A stretch of DNA of 5,673 nt, from assembly GCA_964484515.1 (NCBI GenBank), contig CAZAGT010000331.1, forward strand, positions 1 through 5,673. Reading direction: 5' to 3'. Both the position numbers and the translations under genes were made by a program. Below are positions 1-4,812 of this stretch, piece by piece. Numbering within the stretch: the first letter of the stretch is position 1; every line of letters begins with the position of its first letter. Below the pieces are notes generated by a model. The model did no database searches and had not been told where the DNA came from. It saw only the letters and a program-made list of their open reading frames with translations. Source of the DNA: CAZAGT01 sp964484515. GTDB taxonomy: Bacteria > Desulfobacterota > DSM-4660 > Desulfatiglandales > HGW-15.

Positions 1-107
1 CCCAAACTGAGCAGGAGGGCTCGGTCGCGAATCTCCTTGAGGGGGGTGAAATGAACCTTTGAACGCCCGTCCGAACTCTCCGCCCTTTGTCTCTCGGTTT
101 GTTTTCC

Positions 108-120
108 CGTAACCGTTACG
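108..120. promoter_or_regulatory. 13-bp palindrome, possible operator
   Basis: CGTAACCGTTACG has perfect 6-bp arms around one central base. It lies about 125 bp downstream of the predicted -10 element and overlaps the end of the nine-codon frame. It is suited to a dimeric DNA-binding protein rather than to RNA, as the loop would be a single base. Confidence 0.25.
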
Positions 121-145
121 CCCTTTCAAAGACTTGAAGTCCCAT
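116..145 (-). other. Nine-codon frame with good RBS: leader peptide or broken gene start
   Basis: ATG at 145-143 opens MGLQVFERA and ends with TAA at 118-116. GGAGG (154-150) lies 4 nt upstream of the ATG. The three Gs at 155-153 are in the 3' arm of the CCCTTGG/CCAAGGG hairpin, so that stem would partly hide the ribosome binding site. It could be a leader peptide controlling the next gene. Alternatively, a +1 frame change would join it to the frame that stays open from 125 to the window edge. No family is recognised. Confidence 0.25.
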
Positions 146-231
146 CTCTCCTCCCTTGGACCATGAGCTTCCTGCCAAGGGGCTCAACGCCCACAGGGCT
201 GTCCTGTAGTGCGTCTCCTCCGTCAGACTTC
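136..231 (-). ncRNA. Candidate structured GGA-rich leader RNA or sRNA
   Basis: It begins about 8 nt after the predicted transcription start. GAAGTCT (231-225) can pair with GGACTTC (142-136, one G-U) to close a ~96-nt domain. Inside are ACAGG/CCTGT (207-203 with 197-193, 5-nt loop), GGGC/GCCC (192-189 with 183-180) and CCCTTGG/CCAAGGG (181-175 with 159-153, 15-nt loop). Seven GGA triplets occur, one of them (CAGGAAG) in the large loop, which recalls CsrA/RsmA binding sites. It matches no riboswitch, 6S, SRP, tmRNA or RNase P signature that I know. The region is purine-rich anyway, so part of this may be chance. Confidence 0.3.
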
Positions 232-244
232 GAGAACCTGGTTA

Positions 245-274
245 AGTATACCATATTAAAGGTTATTTTGCCAA
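245..274 (-). promoter_or_regulatory. Sigma70-type promoter with extended -10, reading left
   Basis: On the minus strand a TTGGCA (274-269) is followed after 18 nt by TATACT (250-245). The -10 is preceded by TGG, giving the extended -10 pattern TGnTATACT. The surroundings are distinctly AT-rich within a GC-rich region. Transcription would begin near 240-237, some 70-80 nt beyond the fusion gene stop, and would drive whatever lies to the left of the window. This is the best promoter match in the non-coding parts of the window. Confidence 0.6.
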
Positions 275-318
275 TCCCCGTCGTCCTCAGAACAAATCGG
301 CGCTCTGCGGTGCGAAGA

Positions 319-3300
319 TCACTCGAGATTAACATCGCAACGGAGACAGCGGGCACACTCCTTTTTGGCTGTCTCTTCGTCAAAACCCAATTCCACTTCC
401 ATGAAATCCCTTATCCGTTTTTCCGGCGACAGCTTGGGCATTTCAGCCTGGGGCTGCTTGATAACCTCTTCAGGAACCTTCATCGTGACCTGGATCTTGT
501 CCCAGACCTCCACACTGGGTTTATCGCCCCTCTTCTTCGACAGGTATGCGTCGATCTCCCTGGCCGCCCTCTTGCCCTGAGCCAAAGCGTCGACGACCCT
601 TGCCGGGCCCGTTACCGCGTCGCCACCGGCAAAGACGCCCTCCAAATTCGTGTTCAGTTTGAGTCGATCCACGCTTACCGTTCCCCATTTCGTGTCGAGC
701 GAAACAGCGAAGCTGAGATCCGGACGTTGTCCGATGGCAGAGAAAATGGTGTCGTATTCATCGGAAAAGGTCGAACCCTCCTTCGGTACCGGTCGGCGCC
801 GTCCGCTTCGATCAAAATCCTTTAACTCGCATTCGTCCAATTGAAACAACAGCCGCCCGTTGTTTTTGCTAATCGACTTGGGTGCAACCAAGAGCTTGAG
901 ATCGATCCCTTCCTCAATAGCGTCCTCAATCTCTTCTTCGTAGGCGGGCATATCCTTTCTCTCCCGCCGGTAAAGAACCGTCACCTCCGCACCGACTCGT
1001 CTGCAGGTCCTGGCCACGTCAATCGCTACGTTGCCACCGCCGATCACGGCGACCTTTTTCCCTACGTCCGGTGTTTGCCCAAGTTCCACCTCCCGTAGAA
1101 ACTCGGCTCCACCGAGAACACCTTCCAGGTCCTCACCGGGAATACGGAGGGACAGGCTCGGGTGAGCGCCGACGCCGATGAAAACGGCATCATAGTCTCG
1201 ACCGAGCTCCTCCAGTTGGACATCTTTCCCCACCCGCATACCGGTCCTGGCCTCGACGCCCACTTGAAGAATAAAATCGATTTCCTGATCAAGGATCTCG
1301 CGCGGCAGACGATAGGTGGGAATACCGTAACGCAGCATGCCACCCAGCTCCGGGAGTTCCTCGAAGATGGTGGGTTGATATCCTAACAGGGCCAGCTGGT
1401 AGGCCGCGGCGAGTCCAGCCGGGCCCCCACCCACGATCGCAACCTTCTGATGCTTGGGTTGCCCCTTCTTGAGGTTGATTCGGATGCCCTTTGTCCTGGC
1501 CATGTCCGCCGCGAAACGTTTGATCTTGGGAATGGCGAGCGCCTCATCCGTTTGCCCGCGTAAGCAGACCTCCGTACAGGGTGCCGGGCAGACCCGGCCA
1601 CAGACGCCTGGCATCGGATTTGTTTGGTAAATTAGAGATATGGCTTCCTCATAACGGCCTTCACCTACCAGAGAGAGGTATCCCGGAACGTCCTGCCCAA
1701 GGGGACAGGCGTTGATGCACTTGGCCCGGACCAGGTCGGCGCACACACCGGCTTCACACCGTTTCTCCAGGATGTGGTCCTCATATTCCTGGCGAAAGTA
1801 CTGCAATGTGGAAAGGACGGGATTCGGGGCGGTCTGACCGAGGCCACAGAGGGCGGAATCCTTGATGAAATAGGCCAACTCCTCCATTTCATCGAGATCC
1901 TTGATGGTCGCCTTGCCTCGCGTGATCCTTTCGAGGATCTCGAGCATTCGTCGCGTACCTTCACGGCAGGGCGTGCACTTTCCGCACGATTCCTCCTGAC
2001 AGAAATCGATAAAAAACCGGGCCATATCGACCATACAGGTGTCTTCATCCATGACGATCATACCGCCTGAGCCCATGATGGCCCCCACCTTGATAATGGC
2101 CTCGTAATCGGTGGGCGTATCAAGCAGGTGCCCCGGAATACAACCGCCGGAAGGGCCTCCCAGTTGCACCGCCTTGAATCGCTTGTTGCCCGGGATGCCG
2201 CCGCCGATCTCATAAATGATGGTCTTCAAGGTGGTGCCCATCGGCACCTCGACCAGACCGATGTTGTTGACGGCCCCCGTCAGGGCAAAGACCTTCGTGC
2301 CTTTACTCCCTTCGGTACCGATGCTGGAATACCATTCACCTCCTTTCTGAATGATCTGAGGGACATTGGCATAGCTCTCCACGTTGTTTAGAATGCTCGG
2401 TTTTTTCCACAACCCCTCTTTTGCCGGAAAGGGCGGGCGTGGGCGCGGCATCCCCCGTTTGCCCTCGATGGAGTTCATGAGGGCCGTCTCCTCGCCGCAC
2501 ACGAAGGCGCCCGCGCCCTGATAGATCTCCAGGTCAAAGTCAAGTCCGCTCCCGAGGATGTCTTTACCCAGGAGACCATACTCACGGGCCTGGGAGATGG
2601 CGATGTTGAGGCGCCTTATGGCCAGGGGATACTCTGCTCGACAGTAGATATACCCCTGACGCGCGCCCACCGCCTTCCCGGCGATAATCATGCCCTCCAA
2701 GACGGCGTGGGGATCGGCCTCCAGTACGCTCCGATCCATGAAGGCGCCCGGATCACCCTCGTCGGCGTTACAGAGGACATACTTGGTATCTCCCGGCGAT
2801 TTCTGCGCAAACTCCCATTTCAGACCCGTGGGAAACCCACCGCCACCTCTTCCGCGAAGACCTGAGAGTTTCATCTCGGCGACGATGTCCTCGGGCGTCA
2901 TTTCGGTCAGGGCCTTGGCCGCGCCCATATAGCCGTCATGGGCGATATATTCATCGATATTTTCGGGATCAAGGATCCCGCGGTTGCGCAGCACGATCAA
3001 CTGCTGCTTGGCAAAAAAGGGGATATCCTCCAATCGTCTAATCGTATCGGCTGAGGCCGGCTCCGTGTAGAAGAGACGCTCGACCGGGCGGCCCTTGAGC
3101 AGATGTTCCTCCACTAATTCCGGCACGTCCTCGAGGCGCAGTTTCTGATAAAAAATACCCTCGGGCTGAACCACCATAACCGGACCCATAGCGCAGAATC
3201 CGTTGCAGCCCGTTTCTATCACCTGCACCTCGTGCTGAAGGTCCTGGGCCGCAATCTCTTTAATCAGCGCCTCCTTGAGGCTCTCGCCCCCCGATGCCTT

Positions 3301-3351
3301 ACACGCGGTACCTCCACAAACAAGCAAATGCGTTCGATATACTGCTGCCAT
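319..3351 (-). CDS. NuoF/HydB-type NADH flavoprotein fused to GltD/NfnB-type NADPH oxidoreductase
   Basis: A 1010-aa soluble iron-sulfur flavoprotein. Residues 1-95 are a (2Fe-2S) thioredoxin-like domain (C12, C17, C49, C53). Residues ~110-330 are the NuoF FMN/NADH fold (GRGGGGFPTG 167-176, NADEGDPGAF 195-204, CGEETAL 285-291). SLBB follows at ~350-430, and the [4Fe-4S] ligands are C456, C459, C462 and C502. Residues 530-600 are a GltD-type cysteine domain (C532, C537, C545, C549, C584, C588, C592, C596). The FAD Rossmann motif is GGGPAG at 641-646. The second, NAD(P) motif is GGGNVAIDVA at 771-780, followed by YRRERKDMPA (794-803), as in NADPH-using GltD/NfnB proteins. AGGDAVTGPARVV at 908-920 closes the FAD site. 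A final CxxCxxC is at 999-1005. Inferred role: electron transfer or bifurcation between NADH, NADPH and ferredoxin or a partner dehydrogenase, in the manner of the Sporomusa Stn complex. No frameshift is seen. Alternative: the NAD(P) subunit of a hydrogenase or formate dehydrogenase. Confidence 0.93.
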   Translation of the reverse strand: MAAVYRTHLLVCGGTACKASGGESLKEALIKEIAAQDLQHEVQVIETGCNGFCAMGPVMVVQPEGIFYQKLRLEDVPELVEEHLLKGRPVERLFYTEPASADTIRRLEDIPFFAKQQLIVLRNRGILDPENIDEYIAHDGYMGAAKALTEMTPEDIVAEMKLSGLRGRGGGGFPTGLKWEFAQKSPGDTKYVLCNADEGDPGAFMDRSVLEADPHAVLEGMIIAGKAVGARQGYIYCRAEYPLAIRRLNIAISQAREYGLLGKDILGSGLDFDLEIYQGAGAFVCGEETALMNSIEGKRGMPRPRPPFPAKEGLWKKPSILNNVESYANVPQIIQKGGEWYSSIGTEGSKGTKVFALTGAVNNIGLVEVPMGTTLKTIIYEIGGGIPGNKRFKAVQLGGPSGGCIPGHLLDTPTDYEAIIKVGAIMGSGGMIVMDEDTCMVDMARFFIDFCQEESCGKCTPCREGTRRMLEILERITRGKATIKDLDEMEELAYFIKDSALCGLGQTAPNPVLSTLQYFRQEYEDHILEKRCEAGVCADLVRAKCINACPLGQDVPGYLSLVGEGRYEEAISLIYQTNPMPGVCGRVCPAPCTEVCLRGQTDEALAIPKIKRFAADMARTKGIRINLKKGQPKHQKVAIVGGGPAGLAAAYQLALLGYQPTIFEELPELGGMLRYGIPTYRLPREILDQEIDFILQVGVEARTGMRVGKDVQLEELGRDYDAVFIGVGAHPSLSLRIPGEDLEGVLGGAEFLREVELGQTPDVGKKVAVIGGGNVAIDVARTCRRVGAEVTVLYRRERKDMPAYEEEIEDAIEEGIDLKLLVAPKSISKNNGRLLFQLDECELKDFDRSGRRRPVPKEGSTFSDEYDTIFSAIGQRPDLSFAVSLDTKWGTVSVDRLKLNTNLEGVFAGGDAVTGPARVVDALAQGKRAAREIDAYLSKKRGDKPSVEVWDKIQVTMKVPEEVIKQPQAEMPKLSPEKRIRDFMEVELGFDEETAKKECARCLRCDVNLE

Positions 3352-3357
3352 TCTCTG

Positions 3358-3362
3358 CCTCC
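3358..3362 (-). promoter_or_regulatory. Ribosome binding site of the NuoF-GltD fusion gene
   Basis: GGAGG on the minus strand with a 6-nt spacer to the ATG at 3351, close to ideal, which fixes the start of the fusion protein. Confidence 0.85.
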
Positions 3363-3406
3363 AAACGAGTTGAGCACTACCTTCTTGAAAGGGCTAGCTT
3401 AATGAT

Positions 3407-3421
3407 GCCCCTCGGAGGGGC
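3407..3421 (-). repeat. Short GC hairpin, no U-tract
   Basis: GCCCCT and AGGGGC flank a 3-nt loop, a perfect 6-bp stem, and on the minus strand it is preceded by GGG, giving an overlapping GGGGCCCC palindrome (3417-3424). The bases after it are ATCATTAAG, so it is not an intrinsic terminator. It could act as an mRNA stability or processing element upstream of the fusion gene. Confidence 0.4.
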
Positions 3422-3578
3422 CCCTGATCGTCTCCTGCGATTCACCCCAAGCCGCAAAGAGTCGATTTTTGTCTTCTTCTTTTCGCTGAGAGCCGTTCCT
3501 CTTACCGTGCTACCAGCTTATCAGCACCCAAGATTCCAATTCTGATCATAGCTTGACTTGGCAAAGCGAGACCGCAGA

Positions 3579-3947
3579 CTAGGTCCGGGCCAAGGCAAAA
3601 TCCGTTTGAACCTCCCCTTCGAGGACATGCCGCTTGAATACTTGCCGCATCTTCTTGGCGTCCATATGCTGGTAGAGGATCGGCTCCTTGTCCTGCAACT
3701 CCACCGTGACATTGGGCTCACTGCTACACATCCCCATACAGCCTGATGTCACGACCCGGATGTCCTGACGCTCGCTCTGCGCCATTTCTTCCAGCAAGGC
3801 GTCCATGACTTCGCGAGCGCCGGCTGCGATGCCGCACGTCCCCATGTGAACGGTAATCTTCGTGGTCATAGCACCGTCTCGTAAGGCGGTCTCTCGTTGG
3901 ACCTTCTCTTTGATCTTTTTAAGGTCCTGAATCGTTAGTTTTGCCAT
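3579..3947 (-). CDS. (2Fe-2S) ferredoxin-fold protein, small partner of NuoF/HydB-type oxidoreductase
   Basis: A 122-aa soluble protein of the thioredoxin-like (2Fe-2S) ferredoxin family that is encoded just upstream of NuoF/HydB genes in anaerobes. After a charged N-terminal helix (residues 1-25) comes the family signature HMGTCGIAAGAREV (34-47), then SGCMGMC (68-74). Only three cysteines are present (C38, C70, C74). The position that would carry the second cysteine of a classical four-cysteine site reads GIAAG, as I recall for this subfamily. Cluster binding is therefore uncertain, and a structural or electron-relay role with a non-cysteine ligand is possible. The start at 3947 follows a good GGAGG. 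The gene is followed after 227 nt by the NuoF-GltD fusion on the same strand, so the two proteins probably form one complex. Confidence 0.85.
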   Translation of the reverse strand: MAKLTIQDLKKIKEKVQRETALRDGAMTTKITVHMGTCGIAAGAREVMDALLEEMAQSERQDIRVVTSGCMGMCSSEPNVTVELQDKEPILYQHMDAKKMRQVFKRHVLEGEVQTDFALART

Positions 3948-3954
3948 GCTCCAT

Positions 3955-3959
3955 CCTCC
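3955..3959 (-). promoter_or_regulatory. Ribosome binding site of the (2Fe-2S)-fold gene
   Basis: GGAGG on the minus strand, 7 nt before the ATG at 3947. It decides the start: an in-frame ATG at 3962 lies upstream of this site and has no Shine-Dalgarno sequence of its own. Confidence 0.8.
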
Positions 3960-4052
3960 CATTGTCAGTGCCCGCTCAGCGGCAGGCGACCCTACCGAAT
4001 CCGCTCAACACCCCCGGAATCCAATGCTCAGGAGTAAGACTGCTCGTATGAC

Positions 4053-4110
4053 TTCAGGTTTTTGAAACCGCTGAACGCTTAGTCAGCGCCGCCTCTTGCC
4101 GCGGGGCGGC
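4053..4110 (-). repeat. Three consecutive, partly exclusive hairpins (attenuator-like)
   Basis: Read in the direction of transcription there are three hairpins. The first pairs GCCGCC (4110-4105) with GGCGGC (4093-4088) around an 11-nt loop. The second pairs CGCTGA (4088-4083) with TCAGCG (4074-4069) around an 8-nt loop. The third pairs TTCA plus GGTTT with AAACC plus TGAA (4075-4053) around a 3-nt loop and a 2-nt bulge. The second and third share 4069-4075 and so cannot both form in full. Mutually exclusive stems are the hallmark of attenuators and riboswitch expression platforms, but no U-tract follows, so a Rho-independent terminator is not supported. Confidence 0.3.
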
Positions 4111-4128
4111 CAGGTTGATCGACCGGGA

Positions 4129-4142
4129 AACTTCATGAAGTT
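4129..4142. promoter_or_regulatory. Perfect 14-bp palindrome, possible operator
   Basis: AACTTCATGAAGTT equals its own reverse complement over all 14 positions. It lies about 180 bp upstream of the (2Fe-2S)-fold gene start, in the gene-free leader. As it has no loop, it is more like a dimeric-regulator binding site than an RNA hairpin. The cognate regulator is unknown and no second copy is seen in the window. Confidence 0.35.
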
Positions 4143-4190
4143 AGTACTCGAATTTGACATTTTCAGATTCTTCGCCGTCTGTTCGAGCTA

Positions 4191-4241
4191 AGGTATCAAA
4201 GACCTCATTTCATGGAGTTTCATACGAGGCTGTTCATACCT
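4191..4241 (-). repeat. 51-nt two-step inverted repeat
   Basis: In the minus-strand transcript AGGTAT (4241-4236) can pair with ATACCT (4196-4191), and inside it CCTC (near 4229-4226) with GAGG (near 4206-4203). The enclosed sequence has three ATGAA-containing repeats (TATGAAC, TATGAAA, CATGAAA). It starts 26 nt after the ATPase stop codon. It could be an RNA element or a bipartite protein-binding site. The helices are short (6 and 4 bp), so this is a weak call. Confidence 0.3.
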
Positions 4242-4266
4242 CACTGTGTTTCAAGAAACAAAACTG

Positions 4267-4812
4267 TTACGACTGCTCAATTCCTTCAAGGAATTCATCT
4301 ATCATCTTGCCAATATGCCCTAGGACGTCGGTATGGTTGATCGGGATATCCCCCAACTCGCGCCTGACATCCCTCGTATCCAGCACAAATGTGTCTCTAT
4401 CTACCGCATGGGTATACACAAAATCAACCTCCGGATGACTCATGATGAGGCCCTTGAGCGTACCCGCCATGTCGCCCAGAGGGGCGAGGTCGATGTGATT
4501 CAGACGAAAGGTCGCCAGGACCTCGGTTCCCTTCCCCGGTTCCGAGTCAATCCTGAATTCCCCCTCACACCTCTTAGCGGCCTGCTCCAGGAGCGGGAAC
4601 CCAAGTCCGACCCGACGGGTCTTCCTGGTCGTGAAAAAGGGGTCTAAGACCTGCTTGCGCGTCTCCGTCGGCATCCCACGTCCATCATCCGCAATCTTGA
4701 TCCGCAGCCAATGTCTATGGCGGTCCTCCTCGATGGTAATACGAACCAGACGGGCCCCTGCGTCCAGGCTGTTTTCGACGATGTCAAGGATGTGGAGCGA
4801 CAACTCTCGCAA
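4267..4812 (-). CDS. Stand-alone HATPase-domain ATP-binding protein (anti-sigma/sensor-kinase-like)
   Basis: A 181-aa soluble protein whose first ~105 residues form a GHKL/HATPase_c nucleotide-binding domain. The N box is at 8-19 (LDIVENSLDAG, N14), the G1 box DDGRGM at 42-47, GLGFPLL at 69-75, and the last G box GKGT at 93-96. No phosphoacceptor histidine (DHp) domain, receiver or membrane sensor is present, so it is not a complete histidine kinase. The C-terminal ~75 residues are of unknown fold. Related small ATPases recur beside HydB/NuoF-type genes in anaerobes, where their task is undetermined: a partner-switching kinase, an anti-sigma factor or an assembly factor are possible. The start is a TTG at 4812, directly after the PHP TAG stop (TAGTTG). 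A GAGGAG at 4829-4824 lies 11 nt upstream, a rather long spacing. MRELSLHILDIVENS is the expected N-terminus for this family, which supports TTG as the true start. Confidence 0.88.
   Translation of the reverse strand: MRELSLHILDIVENSLDAGARLVRITIEEDRHRHWLRIKIADDGRGMPTETRKQVLDPFFTTRKTRRVGLGFPLLEQAAKRCEGEFRIDSEPGKGTEVLATFRLNHIDLAPLGDMAGTLKGLIMSHPEVDFVYTHAVDRDTFVLDTRDVRRELGDIPINHTDVLGHIGKMIDEFLEGIEQS

Larger units (their letters stand above)
1..318 (-). other. Intergenic region downstream of the fusion gene
   Basis: After the TGA of the fusion gene there is no recognisable intrinsic terminator. The stretch holds a leftward promoter (274-245), a GGA-rich potentially structured RNA (231-136), a 9-codon frame with a good ribosome binding site (145-116), a 13-bp palindrome (108-120) and, towards the edge, a minus frame open from 125 to the end of the window. 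That frame includes TPLKEIRDRALLLSL near 45-3 but lacks a start codon. Plus-strand frames over the same bases end at 54 and 60, and could equally be the tail of a convergent gene. The sequence alone does not settle which is real. Confidence 0.45.
3352..3578 (-). other. 227-nt spacer with a strong GC hairpin
   Basis: No coding frame with a credible start is seen here; the overlapping frames on either strand have no family resemblance. A GCCCCT/AGGGGC stem with a 3-nt loop lies at 3407-3421. A -10-like TATGAT occurs at 3550-3545 but lacks a -35 at proper spacing. The spacer ends in the ribosome binding site of the fusion gene. A gap this long between genes expected to form one complex hints at an RNA control element or a processing site. 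Confidence 0.45.
3948..4266 (-). other. Gene-free ~320-nt leader rich in inverted repeats
   Basis: Between the ATPase stop and the (2Fe-2S)-fold gene I find no convincing coding frame. The longest minus ATG frame (4160-4083) is 25 codons, arginine/proline-rich and without a good ribosome binding site. The stretch holds an inverted repeat with a 51-bp span (4191-4241), a perfect 14-bp palindrome (4129-4142) and a run of partly overlapping hairpins (4053-4110), listed separately. There is no T-tract after any of them, so no standard intrinsic terminator. A weak promoter-like pair (TTGTTT 4261-4256, 17 nt, TATGAA 4238-4233) could start a separate transcript here, but it matches the consensus poorly. 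In related clusters a NuoE-like gene often sits near this position; this gap is too short for one. Confidence 0.5.

Noticed and set aside
1..60. Plus-strand frames ending at 54 or 60 that could be the tail of a convergent gene
   Set aside because: They are only 17-19 codons, two frames are equally possible, and the complementary minus frame (TPLKEIRDRALLLSL) looks at least as protein-like.
136..231. 6S RNA, SRP RNA or a known riboswitch
   Set aside because: It lacks the SRP GGAAGGAAGCAGC-type loop, the closed long hairpin of 6S, and the conserved cores of the TPP, cobalamin, glycine, c-di-GMP, fluoride, ZTP and THF riboswitches as I know them.
126..383. Minus-strand frame of 85 codons across the end of the fusion gene
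   Set aside because: It overlaps the true stop region in another frame, runs through the predicted promoter, and has no family resemblance.
163..825. Plus-strand frame of 220 codons
   Set aside because: More than three quarters of it lies antisense to the C-terminal coding region of the fusion gene, with no recognisable domain and no ribosome binding site. It is open because of the GC-biased codons of the true gene.
1665..2048. Minus-strand 127-codon frame rich in Arg/Ser/Pro
   Set aside because: It lies wholly inside the fusion gene in a shifted frame, and its composition is typical of an off-frame reading of GC-rich codons.
3545..3550. TATGAT -10-like hexamer downstream of the (2Fe-2S)-fold gene
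   Set aside because: There is no acceptable -35 at 16-18 nt upstream.
4083..4160. 25-codon minus-strand frame in the leader upstream of the (2Fe-2S)-fold gene
   Set aside because: It has a weak ribosome binding site and an Arg/Pro-rich end, and it spans the palindrome and hairpins, which explain the stretch better.
4233..4261. Promoter-like TTGTTT-17 nt-TATGAA just after the ATPase stop
   Set aside because: Spacing is right, but both hexamers match the consensus poorly; not listed as a feature.
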